A DNA stretch of 32,786 nucleotides. Origin: Propionibacteriaceae bacterium (lineage in GTDB: Bacteria; Actinomycetota; Actinomycetes; Propionibacteriales; Propionibacteriaceae). The position numbers and the translations under genes are program-made. Location: positions 1 through 32,786 of the forward strand of contig JAISTC010000208.1 in the NCBI GenBank assembly GCA_031272805.1, written 5' to 3'. A model generated the notes under the pieces. That model saw nothing but the letters and a program-made list of their open reading frames with translations, did no database searches and was not told the origin of the DNA. This document shows positions 16,576 to 23,841 of this stretch, piece by piece (the stretch's first letter is position 1; every line of letters begins with the position of its first letter).

Positions 16576-17817
16576 GTGGCTAGCAGCGTGTTCATTTCGC
16601 GCCTCCGGGGGATGCCGGCGGTCGACTCGGGCGGGGACCCGATGGGCGAGGTGTACGACGTCGTCGTCCAGCTCCGCACCGGCGGGCGGGCGCCCCGGGT
16701 CAAGGGCATCGTCATGGAGCTGTTCGCCCGGCGGCGCGTCTACGTCCCGATGGAGCGCGTCTACGCCATCGACACGAGCCAGGTCGTCATCTCCGGCGCC
16801 GTCAACGCCCGCCGCTTCCACCGCCGCGAGGGCGAGACCCTCGTCCTCGAGGACCTGATCGACCGGCGCACGGTCCGCCGCGGCACGACCGAGCCCCGGA
16901 CGATCTACGACATCTCGATGGCCCCGGGCCGGGCCGGCGAGTGGGAGATCAACCAGGCGGCCCTCGTGCCGATCGCCAAGTCCCGCTTCGGGACCAGGCC
17001 GAGCTTCACGATCGTCCGCTGGAACGAGGTCCCCGACCTCTCCCCCGACGTCCAGGACGCCAAGGACACGGCCATCTCCGACCTCCTCGACATGCACCCG
17101 GCCGACGTCGCCCGGGAGCTCCACGACATGGAGGCGTCCCGCCGCCTGGAGGTCGCCCAGGCCCTGGACGACGCCACCCTGGCCGAGGCGCTCGAGCAGC
17201 TCCCCGACGACGAGCAGGTCGCCCTCATCTCGATCCTCGACCCGGAGCGGGCGGCGGATGTGCTCGAGGAGATGGACCCGGACGACGCGGCGGACCTCGT
17301 GGCCGACCTGCCGGACGAGCAGGCGGAGATCCTCTTGCAGAACATGCGGCCCGAGGACGCCCAGGACGTGCGCGATCTCCTGCTGTACGACGAGGAGACG
17401 GCCGGCGGCATGATGACGCCGGAGCCGGTCGTCTTGGCGCCCGATGCGACCGTGGCCGACGCGCTGGCCAAGGTCCGCGACGAGGACCTGCCGCCGGCGC
17501 TGGCGGCGATGGTGTTCGTGGTCCGGCCGCCGCTGGACACGCCGACCGGCAAGTTCCTGGGCGCCGTCCACATCCAGCGCCTGCTGCGCGAGCCGCCGTC
17601 GACGATGGTGTCGGGCCTGATCGACGACGAACTGGAGCCGCTCCACGCGGACGACCACCTGGCGGTCGTCTCCCGCTACTTCGCCACGTACGACATGGTC
17701 GTGGCGCCCGTCATCGACGCCCAGTCCCGCCTGGTCGGCGCCGTCACGGTCGACGACGTCCTCGACCACATGCTCCCGGAAGACTGGCGCGGCATCCAAT
17801 TGGACGAGGCCCGCTGA
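16576..17817 (+). CDS. Soluble MgtE N-terminal/CBS-domain protein
   Basis: 413-residue cytoplasmic protein resembling the regulatory half of the MgtE magnesium channel without its membrane part. Residues 1-130 include a PRC-barrel-like region (MGEVYDVVVQLRTGGRAPRVKGIVME; RRVYVPMERVYAID). Residues about 165-275 are acidic helical repeats typical of MgtE_N (LLDMHPADVARELHDME, LEQLPDDEQVALISILDPERAADVLEEMDPDDAADL). Residues about 275-405 are a pair of CBS domains (GGMMTPEPVVLAPDATVADAL; VVSRYFATYDMVVAPVID). No TM helix is predicted. It probably senses Mg2+ or adenine nucleotides; the partner is unknown. It is followed by DUF1003 and Mrp genes, a neighbourhood conserved in actinobacteria. Confidence 0.85.
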   Translation: MASSVFISRLRGMPAVDSGGDPMGEVYDVVVQLRTGGRAPRVKGIVMELFARRRVYVPMERVYAIDTSQVVISGAVNARRFHRREGETLVLEDLIDRRTVRRGTTEPRTIYDISMAPGRAGEWEINQAALVPIAKSRFGTRPSFTIVRWNEVPDLSPDVQDAKDTAISDLLDMHPADVARELHDMEASRRLEVAQALDDATLAEALEQLPDDEQVALISILDPERAADVLEEMDPDDAADLVADLPDEQAEILLQNMRPEDAQDVRDLLLYDEETAGGMMTPEPVVLAPDATVADALAKVRDEDLPPALAAMVFVVRPPLDTPTGKFLGAVHIQRLLREPPSTMVSGLIDDELEPLHADDHLAVVSRYFATYDMVVAPVIDAQSRLVGAVTVDDVLDHMLPEDWRGIQLDEAR

Positions 17818-17840
17818 GCTGGGCGCGACCACCGCGTGAC

Positions 17841-17846
17841 TACACT
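17841..17846 (+). promoter_or_regulatory. Possible -10 upstream of the DUF1003 gene
   Basis: TACACT lies 33 nt before the ATG at 17880, which itself has a strong AGGAGG ribosome site. No clear -35. The gene may also be read through from the upstream MgtE_N/CBS gene. Confidence 0.35.
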
Positions 17847-17879
17847 GAACCGATTCCACAGCACCACAGGAGGTGACCG

Positions 17880-18392
17880 ATGGCCAGGCCACGTACTCAC
17901 GTCGACGAGCGGCTCGACACCCCAGGACTCCGCCGCCGAAGTCTCCTCCCCAAACCCAAGGCCGACCCGGACCGCTTCGGCCGCTTCGCCGAGGGTTTCG
18001 CCCGCTCGATGGGGACGGCGAACTTCATCTTCTGGATGACGCTGTTCATCATCGTCTGGATCGGCCTCAACGCGATCCTGGTCAAGACCAACGGCACGGC
18101 GCCGGACCCGTGGCCGTTCATCTTCCTGACGCTCCTGCTGTCGCTCCAGGCCTCGTACGCCTCGCCGCTGATCCTCCTGGCCGCCAACCGCCAGGAGGCG
18201 CGTGACCGGATCGCGATGGACGCCGACCGCAAGCAGGCCGCCCAGTCGCGGGCCGACATGGACTACCTGGCCCGCGAGATCGCCAGCCTGCGGACCCGCA
18301 TGGGCGAGATGGCGACGCGCGACTTCATCCGCTCCGAGCTGCGCGACCTCCTGGAAGAACTGGACCGCCGCGAGGTCGAACCGGCGAGCTAA
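17880..18392 (+). CDS. DUF1003 membrane protein
   Basis: 170-residue inner-membrane protein of the DUF1003 family, function unknown. Two hydrophobic helices (about 46-67, IFWMTLFIIVWIGLNAIL, and 79-102, FIFLTLLLSLQASYASPLILL) are followed by the family motif NRQEARDRIAMDADRKQA and a C-terminal helical, probably coiled-coil tail (about 120-165). The ATG at 17880 has AGGAGG 6 nt upstream. It sits between the MgtE_N/CBS gene and mrp, a repeated actinobacterial order suggesting a shared process, possibly metal homeostasis; this is an inference only. Confidence 0.88.
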   Translation: MARPRTHVDERLDTPGLRRRSLLPKPKADPDRFGRFAEGFARSMGTANFIFWMTLFIIVWIGLNAILVKTNGTAPDPWPFIFLTLLLSLQASYASPLILLAANRQEARDRIAMDADRKQAAQSRADMDYLAREIASLRTRMGEMATRDFIRSELRDLLEELDRREVEPAS

Positions 18393-18395
18393 GCT
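18390..18395 (+). promoter_or_regulatory. Possible -10 of a leaderless mrp promoter
   Basis: TAAGCT overlaps the stop codon of the DUF1003 gene and ends 8 nt before the GTG of mrp. No ribosome site is present, so leaderless initiation or coupling to the upstream gene are both possible. Confidence 0.4.
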
Positions 18396-18403
18396 CTAGC
18401 CCC

Positions 18404-19576
18404 GTGACTGCTACCCCTGATACCGAGAATCCGCTCGCGGCGCCGGTGCGCGCCGCGCTCCAGACCGTCATCGACCCCGAGTTGCGCCGGCCGATCACCG
18501 ACCTGGGCATGGTCGACGACATCCAGATCGACGGCTCCGGCTTCGTCCTCGTCAAGGTCCTGCTGACGACCGCGGGCTGCCCGCTGCGCACGCGGATCAC
18601 GGCCGACGTCGAGGCCGCCGTGGACGCCGTCGAGGGGGTCACGGGCGTGGCCGTCGAGATGAGCGTCATGTCGGACGAGCAGAGGGCCGCCCTCCGCCAG
18701 ACCCTCGGCGCCGGGCCGGCCCGCGAGGTCCCGTTCGCCCGGGCGGACAATCTCACGCGCGTCATCGCCATCGCCTCCGGCAAGGGCGGCGTCGGCAAGA
18801 GCTCCATCACGGTCAACCTGGCCTGCGCGCTGGCCCGCCTCGGCCACTCGGTCGGCCTGATCGACGCCGACGTCTACGGCCACTCCGTCCCCGACCTGCT
18901 CGGCGTGCCCGACGGCGACGGCCCGACCGAGATCGAGGGCATGGACATGGTCCTGCCGCTGGAAATCCAGGGGCTCAAGGTCATGTCGATCGGGATGATG
19001 AAGCCCGACCGGGACCAGGTGGTGGCGTGGCGCGGGCCGATCGTGTCGCGGGCGCTCGAACAGTTCCTGACCGACGCCTACTGGGGCGACCTCGACTTCC
19101 TCCTGATCGACCTCCCGCCGGGCACGGGCGACGTCGCCCTCTCGATGGGCCAGGCCCTACCGAACTCGGAGGTCATCGTCGTGACCACACCACAGCAGGC
19201 CGCCACGGACGTGGCCGAGCGGGCGGGCACGATGGCCGGGATCATGCACCAGAAGGTCATCGGCGTGATCGAGAACATGAGCTACCTCGATGTCGCGTGC
19301 GAGCACTGCGGCCAGCGCTCTCGGGTCGACCTGTTCGGCCGCGGCGGCGGGGCCGCGGTGGCGGCGCGGCTGACGGAGCGGCTGGGCTACGACGTGCCGC
19401 TGCTGGCGGAGGTGCCGCTGGACCAGGAGTGGCGGGCGGCCGGCGACGCCGGCACCCCGGCCGTCACGCTGGACGCCCCCCTGCCCTCGGCCGCGGCCAT
19501 CCAGGGTCTGGCCGAGCGCCTGGCCGAGACCAAGAGGGGCTTGGCGGGCTTCCGCCTGAACCTCAACCCGGCATAG
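18404..19576 (+). CDS. mrp: Mrp/ApbC-type Fe-S cluster carrier ATPase
   Basis: P-loop NTPase that carries and transfers [4Fe-4S] clusters to apoproteins. The 390-residue protein starts (GTG) with a MIP18/DUF59 domain (about 12-90, including TAGCP with C59) and continues with the Mrp NTPase domain: deviant Walker A SGKGGVGKSS at 125-134, LIDADVYGHS at 152-161, LLIDLPPGTGD near 233-243, and the Fe-S ligands C299 and C302 in ACEHCGQ. All key residues are present. It follows DUF1003 by 11 bp and ends in a strong terminator hairpin. Confidence 0.93.
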   Translation: MTATPDTENPLAAPVRAALQTVIDPELRRPITDLGMVDDIQIDGSGFVLVKVLLTTAGCPLRTRITADVEAAVDAVEGVTGVAVEMSVMSDEQRAALRQTLGAGPAREVPFARADNLTRVIAIASGKGGVGKSSITVNLACALARLGHSVGLIDADVYGHSVPDLLGVPDGDGPTEIEGMDMVLPLEIQGLKVMSIGMMKPDRDQVVAWRGPIVSRALEQFLTDAYWGDLDFLLIDLPPGTGDVALSMGQALPNSEVIVVTTPQQAATDVAERAGTMAGIMHQKVIGVIENMSYLDVACEHCGQRSRVDLFGRGGGAAVAARLTERLGYDVPLLAEVPLDQEWRAAGDAGTPAVTLDAPLPSAAAIQGLAERLAETKRGLAGFRLNLNPA

Positions 19577-19580
19577 GCGT

Positions 19581-19608
19581 TGGGCCGCGCGCTGTCAGGC
19601 GCGGCCCA
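19581..19608. terminator. Bidirectional terminator hairpin between mrp and the DinB-like gene
   Basis: Perfect 10-bp GC-rich arms TGGGCCGCGC (19581-19590) and GCGCGGCCCA (19599-19608) with an 8-nt loop, placed at a convergent junction 4 nt after the mrp stop. The right arm encodes the last residues of the minus-strand gene. No T-run follows, as is usual in this kind of genome. Confidence 0.75.
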
Positions 19609-20155
19609 GCCAGGCGGCCAGTTGACGCGTCGGGCCCGCGTCGGGCGACACCTCGACCACCGGCCCGAACGCCCGGGCGTTGCGGCCCTCGGCGGGCACG
19701 GCCGCCCGCTCGAACTCCAGTGAGCGGGCCGCGACGTCGGCCGGGGCCTCGGCGTCCTGGCCCGTGGCCGCGGCGATGTCCCACCCGTGGACGAGGAACT
19801 CGCCCGTGAACAGGCCCAGGAACCGCGCCGCCGGCAGTATCCCGCCGGGGCCCGTGACTTCGAGCGCCAGTACGGCGTCGTCGGCCAGCAGGCCGGGCAG
19901 GGCAGCGGCCGCGGCGGTGAACGCCTGCCGGACGTCGTCGTCCGGCGCGTCGGCGGCCAGGGGCGGCCGCGCCGGGCTCCCGAAGCGCCCACCGACCAGG
20001 CCGGCCACGTCCGCGCAATGTTTGACCACGTCGCGCACCGTCCAGCCCGCGCATCCGGTCGGCCATGCGAATTGTTCCGCGCCGACCGCCTCGGCGCGCG
20101 CCACGGCCCAGGCCACCGCGGCCAGGAAATCGGGGCGAGGATCGATCTCAGCCAT
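19595..20155 (-). CDS. DinB-like mycothiol-dependent enzyme (TIGR03086-type)
   Basis: 186-residue protein of the mycothiol maleylpyruvate isomerase/DinB-like superfamily, a four-helix-bundle metal-binding fold; many members use mycothiol as cofactor or target. The metal ligands of the family are visible as H46 (VVKHCADV) and the E119-xxx-H123 pair (GEFLVHGWD). WPTGCAGWTVRDVVKH is the typical N-terminal motif. The actual reaction is unknown. The ATG at 20155 follows GGAGGAGAC. A palindrome lies just upstream in the presumed promoter. It converges on mrp. Confidence 0.8.
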   Translation of the reverse strand: MAEIDPRPDFLAAVAWAVARAEAVGAEQFAWPTGCAGWTVRDVVKHCADVAGLVGGRFGSPARPPLAADAPDDDVRQAFTAAAAALPGLLADDAVLALEVTGPGGILPAARFLGLFTGEFLVHGWDIAAATGQDAEAPADVAARSLEFERAAVPAEGRNARAFGPVVEVSPDAGPTRQLAAWLGRA

Positions 20156-20171
20156 GTCTCCTCCAAGAAAA

Positions 20172-20190
20172 GTCCACCACCATGGTGGAC
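20172..20190. promoter_or_regulatory. Palindrome upstream of the DinB-like gene
   Basis: GTCCACC (20172-20178) and GGTGGAC (20184-20190) flank 5 nt; inside, CCACCATGGTGG (20177-20188) is a perfect 12-bp palindrome. It lies 17-35 bp upstream of the ATG at 20155, where an operator would act. The regulator is unknown. Confidence 0.5.
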
Positions 20191-20230
20191 ATTTTGACGC
20201 TACACCTTCGCGCCCCCGGCGTGACGGCTC

Positions 20231-20260
20231 GGCCGGTGTCGCCGCGGGCCGCGACCGGCC
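20231..20260. terminator. Strong hairpin in the spacer
   Basis: GGCCG plus GTCGC on the left pair with GCGAC plus CGGCC on the right, leaving a 2-nt bulge and an 8-nt loop. It could terminate the minus-strand transcript from the hypothetical gene at 20340-21530 before it reaches the DinB-like gene. Confidence 0.45.
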
Positions 20261-20263
20261 CGT

Positions 20264-20292
20264 GTGACAGAAGGAACCGTCCCCGATGTCAC
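20264..20292. repeat. REP-like palindromic element
   Basis: GTGACA (20264-20269) and TGTCAC (20287-20292) flank a 17-nt core containing GGAACCGTCCCC. From memory this resembles a family of extragenic palindromes with a GGGGACGGTTCC core found in many bacteria, some near REP-associated transposases. No transposase is present here. Confidence 0.4.
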
Positions 20293-20323
20293 GCTCACGC
20301 CACCGATGTCACGCTCACGCCAC
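20284..20323. repeat. Exact 20-bp tandem duplication
   Basis: The 20-mer CGATGTCACGCTCACGCCAC occurs twice without a gap (20284-20303 and 20304-20323). The first copy overlaps the right arm of the REP-like palindrome, so the duplication may have started from that element. Confidence 0.9.
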
Positions 20324-20335
20324 GGCCGGGCCGTG
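20321..20335 (-). terminator. Small hairpin directly after the hypothetical gene
   Basis: CACGGC and GCCGTG with a 3-nt loop start 5 nt beyond the TAG of the minus-strand gene that ends at 20340. Short but GC-rich; together with the larger hairpin downstream it probably ends this transcript. Confidence 0.4.
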
Positions 20336-20339
20336 TCGG

Positions 20340-21530
20340 CTAGCTGTTCAGGCCGGTCTGCTCGTCGACCTGGGTGTAGCCGGCCGGGATCGCCGGCGTG
20401 AACCAGGCCGTGGTCGCCGCGGTCAGCGGGAACCACGTGAACGTCTCCGCCGAACTCTCGAACCCCTCGGCGTCCACGTGGCCGGGGGCCGTGTCGTAGT
20501 TCGACTCCGCCAACTCCTCGCTCCGCCCCGTGACGACGTGGCAATAGCGGCCGTCGTCGGTCACCTCGTCGCACGCCAGCCGGTAGGCGACCCGGAACGG
20601 CAGCCCCGTGACCGGGTCGACCCAGACGTCGAGGGCCGTGGCGGCGGCCAGGACCGCGTCGGTCAGCCACGGCGGCCGGTACAGCACCGCTTCGAGGCCC
20701 GGCGACGCCGCCCAGGCCTCCGGGGAGACGCGCAAGTGGACGGACAGGCGCCCGTCCGGGAAGGTCACGCGGCCGAGGTTCGTCACGCCCGCGAGGCCCG
20801 GGCTCGTCACGATGCCGCCGAGTTGGACGATGGCGTTGATGTGGTCGATGGCGCCTTGGCCGACATAGCCGTTGGACTGGGCGTTGCCGAGCCCGTCGAT
20901 CCGCCACCACACCTGGGCCGAGTCCTTGACCACCGTCGTCGTCTCGGCCCCGGCGGCGTCCAGCGTGTCCCATTCGGTGAGCACCAGTTGGCCGTTCCAG
21001 CACGAGTTGAGGAAAAAACTCTGGCCGTCGCCCGTGTACGTGTAGTTGCTTGTGCCGCTGGCTTGGCCGGGGTCGTTGGCCTCGCGCAGGACGAAGCGGC
21101 CGGCGGCGACGTCCTCGGCCGACGGGCCGGCCGGGACCGCGAGGCTGTCGACCGGGCCGCAGGCTACGGTCGTCCAGGTTGCCACCACGGCGTCGGCGGC
21201 CACCGCTGCGCCTGCCGCCTGCGCCGGGGAGGCCCGGGTCTCGTCGGCGACGGCTGGGGCGGGAGAAGGCTCGGGGGCCACGGCGGGAGCGTTGGGCACC
21301 GCGGCGGTCGTCGGCGACGCCACGGTCCGCAGCGTCACGAGGGCGACGACCGCGGCCACGGTGGCGAGCGCGACGCCGAGCAGGGCCAGGGACAGTGTCC
21401 GGCGCCGGGAGCGGCCGGCATCGTCGCGGACGGGCCAGTCGGGGACGGAGTCGACGCCGGGTTCCGGACACTGGCGGGTGTCGCCGCCAGGTTGGAAGCC
21501 GCCGGGCGAGGGAGTGAACGACGTGGTCAT
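20340..21530 (-). CDS. Membrane-anchored hypothetical protein
   Basis: Not recognised. The 396-residue product has a Pro/Gly-rich cytoplasmic start, a basic RSRRR motif and one TM helix at about 45-67 (LSLALLGVALATVAAVVALVTL), so the rest is predicted outside. A low-complexity Ala/Pro/Val linker (about 70-115) leads to an extracellular domain of some 280 residues containing cysteines in CGPVDS, NSCWNG, ACDEV and YCHVV, perhaps in disulfides. The beta-rich C-terminal part (VDPVTGLPFRVAYRL) is loosely like LppX/LprG- or outer-lipoprotein-type lipid-carrier folds, but I cannot support this. The ATG at 21530 follows CAGGAGC; an ATG 33 bp upstream lacks a better site. Confidence 0.75.
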   Translation of the reverse strand: MTTSFTPSPGGFQPGGDTRQCPEPGVDSVPDWPVRDDAGRSRRRTLSLALLGVALATVAAVVALVTLRTVASPTTAAVPNAPAVAPEPSPAPAVADETRASPAQAAGAAVAADAVVATWTTVACGPVDSLAVPAGPSAEDVAAGRFVLREANDPGQASGTSNYTYTGDGQSFFLNSCWNGQLVLTEWDTLDAAGAETTTVVKDSAQVWWRIDGLGNAQSNGYVGQGAIDHINAIVQLGGIVTSPGLAGVTNLGRVTFPDGRLSVHLRVSPEAWAASPGLEAVLYRPPWLTDAVLAAATALDVWVDPVTGLPFRVAYRLACDEVTDDGRYCHVVTGRSEELAESNYDTAPGHVDAEGFESSAETFTWFPLTAATTAWFTPAIPAGYTQVDEQTGLNS

Positions 21531-21634
21531 GAGGCCTGCTCCTGGGTGCTGGATTGGCCTCACCCTAAGCGGTCCACCGCCGCCCCACCAGGGCCTTGGC
21601 GGAGTTCTTAGCCGGGTTTCAGCCGAACCTCCGT

Positions 21635-21665
21635 GGCGCTCAGCGACTTCTCAACTGGAAGCGCC
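21635..21665 (-). terminator. Weak hairpin downstream of trpA
   Basis: GGCGCT (21635-21640) and AGCGCC (21660-21665) with a 19-nt loop lie about 95 bp beyond the trpA stop. The 229-bp spacer between trpA and the hypothetical gene otherwise shows nothing I can identify. Confidence 0.25.
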
Positions 21666-21759
21666 AGGAGCCAGCGGCCCGACGGCTGACCGAGCGTTGT
21701 GCGACCAAGAGCGGGGTCGTGACCTGGGTGACGGCGGGGAAGCCGGAGTTCGCCCCCTG

Positions 21760-22602
21760 TCACGGGCGGATGGCGGCCTTCATCTGGGCCACGTACTGGC
21801 GGACTACCGGGACCGCCGCGCGGCCGTGTTCGGCCACCAGGCGCACGATGGCCGAGCCCACGATGACGCCGTCCGCCACGTCCGCCATCGCCCGCGCCTG
21901 GTCCGGCGTGGCGATGCCGAAGCCGACCGCGCAAGGGATGTCGGAGACGTGGCGCACCTGGGCCACCATCTCCGCCACGTGCTCGCCCAGGCTGGTCCGC
22001 ACGCCCGTGACCCCGAGTGACGACACGACGTACAGGAACCCCTCCGCCTCGGCCGCGATCGCCGTGATCCGCTCCGCCGACGTCGGCGCGATGAGCGAGA
22101 CCAACTGGAGGCCCCGCGCGTGGCAGGCGTCCAGCAGGTCGCCCTTCTCCTCGAACGGCAGGTCCGGCACGATCAGCCCGTCGAGGCCCGCCTCCGCCGC
22201 CCGGTCGAGGAAGCGGTCCTGGCCGTAGGCGAAAATCGGGTTGTAGTACGTCATGAACACCAGCGGCAGGTCGAGGTCCGCCCGCAGCCGGGCGACGAGG
22301 TCAAACAGTTGGTCGACCGTCGCCCCGCCGGCCAGTGCCCGGGCGTCGGCCGCCTCAATGACCGGCCCCTCCGCGATCGGGTCGGAGAACGGCACGCCGA
22401 GCTCGATCAGGTCGGCCCCCGCCTCCGCCATCGCCCGGACCAGCGCCTCGGTCGTCTCCAGGTCGGGGTCGCCCGCCGTCACGAATGGGATGAACGCCTT
22501 GCCGCGGGCGAATGCGGTGGCAAGGTCACGCCGGGGGTTGGTCCCACCCGCGGCGGGCCGAGATCCTTCGCTGCGCTCAGGATGACAGAGTCGGTCACTC
22601 AT
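21760..22602 (-). CDS. trpA: Tryptophan synthase alpha chain
   Basis: Cleaves indole-3-glycerol phosphate to indole and glyceraldehyde 3-phosphate and passes indole to TrpB. 280 residues; catalytic E67 in [11 protein letters not shown] is present, but the position matching E. coli Asp60 is Glu78 (PIAEGP), a form I associate with Firmicutes Trp[26 protein letters not shown] and the phosphate-binding [11 protein letters not shown] and VIVGSAIV segments are intact. Residues 6-14 (CHPERSEGS) derive from an interspersed DNA repeat. ATG 22602 is the only in-frame start and follows AAGGGGGTGG; it overlaps trpB by 8 bp. Confidence 0.92.
   Translation of the reverse strand: MSDRLCHPERSEGSRPAAGGTNPRRDLATAFARGKAFIPFVTAGDPDLETTEALVRAMAEAGADLIELGVPFSDPIAEGPVIEAADARALAGGATVDQLFDLVARLRADLDLPLVFMTYYNPIFAYGQDRFLDRAAEAGLDGLIVPDLPFEEKGDLLDACHARGLQLVSLIAPTSAERITAIAAEAEGFLYVVSSLGVTGVRTSLGEHVAEMVAQVRHVSDIPCAVGFGIATPDQARAMADVADGVIVGSAIVRLVAEHGRAAVPVVRQYVAQMKAAIRP
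22562..22586. repeat. Interspersed HPERSEGS-type repeat inside trpA
   Basis: A 25-bp element with arms ATCCT (22563-22567) and AGGAT (22579-22583). Read on the minus strand it encodes HPERSEGS, a peptide known from annotation of many unrelated bacterial genomes because this DNA repeat is widespread near or inside gene ends. Here it forms codons 6-14 of trpA. Confidence 0.7.
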
Positions 22603-23794
22603 AGAGGTCCACCCCCTTGTAGCGGGCGATGGCCGCCACGTCCTTGTCGCCGCGCCCGGACAGCGTGACGACGATGATCTGGTCGGGCCCCATCGTCGGG
22701 GCGAGTTGCGCGGCGTAGGCCAGCGCGTGGGCCGATTCGACGGCCGGGATGATGCCCTCGGTCCGGGAGCAGAACTCGAAGGCTGCGACCGCCTCGGCGT
22801 CGGTCACGGGCACGTACTCGGCCCGGCCTTCGTCGTGGAGCCAGGCGTGCTCGGGCCCGATCCCCGGGTAGTCGAGCCCGGCGGAGATCGAGTAGACCGG
22901 CGCGATCTGGCCGTACTCGTCCTGGCAGAAATAGCTCTTCATGCCGTGGAAGACGCCGAGCCGGCCGGTAGCGATCGTGGCGGCGGTCTCGGCCGTGTCG
23001 ACGCCGCGGCCGGCCGCCTCGCAGCCGATCAGCCGGACCGACGGATCGCCGATGAACTCGTGGAACGTGCCCATCGCGTTCGAGCCGCCGCCGACGCACG
23101 CCAGGACCACGTCCGGCAGCCGGCCCTCCCGCTCCAGGAGTTGGGCCTTGATCTCGCGGCCGATGACCGCCTGGAAGTCGCGGACGATGACCGGGAACGG
23201 GTGGGGGCCCATGACCGACCCGAGACAGTAGTGCGTGTCCGCCATCCGGCTGGCCCACTCGCGCATCGTCGCGTTGACGGCGTCCTTCAGCGTCATCGTG
23301 CCCGTCGTGACCGCGTGGACCTGGGCGCCCAGCAGCTCCATGCGGAAGACGTTGAGCGCCTGGCGCTCCGTGTCCTCCTTGCCCATGAAGACCTCGCACT
23401 CCATGCCGAGCAGCGCCGCCGCGGTCGCCGTGGCCACGCCGTGCTGGCCCGCGCCGGTCTCCGCAATCAGCCGGGTCTTGCCCATCTTCTGGGCCAGCAG
23501 CGCCTGGCCGAGGACGTTGTTGATCTTGTGGGAACCCGTGTGGTTCAGGTCCTCGCGCTTGAAATAGACCTTGGCGCCGCCCCACGCGGCGGTCGTCTTG
23601 GCGGCGAAGTAGAGGCGCGACGGGCGCCCGGCGTAGTCGTGGAGCAGCGCGCTCAGCTCGGCCTGGAACTCCGGATCGTCCTTGTACCGCAGGTACGCGG
23701 CTTCCAGCTCGATCACGGCGTTCATGAGGGTCTCGGGAATGTACTGGCCGCCGTGCCGGCCGAACCGCCCTGCTGGATTAGTCACAGGGAGCAT
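22595..23794 (-). CDS. trpB: Tryptophan synthase beta chain
   Basis: PLP enzyme that condenses indole with L-serine to tryptophan. 399 residues with Lys90 in [12 protein letters not shown] as the PLP Schiff-base lysine, the [14 protein letters not shown] loop, the phosphate-binding GGGSNAMG and the C-terminal SGRGDKD. All catalytic features are intact. The N-terminus [23 protein letters not shown] differs from the FGGRFVPEAL form usual in actinobacteria and looks like Firmicutes enzymes. The ATG at 23794 gives the family start; the open frame upstream is ignored. It lies 47 bp downstream of a LacI gene without a visible promoter of its own. No other trp genes are present. Confidence 0.95.
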   Translation of the reverse strand: MLPVTNPAGRFGRHGGQYIPETLMNAVIELEAAYLRYKDDPEFQAELSALLHDYAGRPSRLYFAAKTTAAWGGAKVYFKREDLNHTGSHKINNVLGQALLAQKMGKTRLIAETGAGQHGVATATAAALLGMECEVFMGKEDTERQALNVFRMELLGAQVHAVTTGTMTLKDAVNATMREWASRMADTHYCLGSVMGPHPFPVIVRDFQAVIGREIKAQLLEREGRLPDVVLACVGGGSNAMGTFHEFIGDPSVRLIGCEAAGRGVDTAETAATIATGRLGVFHGMKSYFCQDEYGQIAPVYSISAGLDYPGIGPEHAWLHDEGRAEYVPVTDAEAVAAFEFCSRTEGIIPAVESAHALAYAAQLAPTMGPDQIIVVTLSGRGDKDVAAIARYKGVDLYE

Positions 23795-23841
23795 GCTACT
23801 TCTCTCCCCCTGCCCCACCGATCGGTCACGACCAGGGCCAG

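Noticed and set aside
21760-22602. TrpA as a catalytically dead protein because the Asp60 position is Glu
   Set aside because: Glu keeps the charge, Glu occurs at this place in other bacterial TrpA as far as I recall, and all other motifs are intact.
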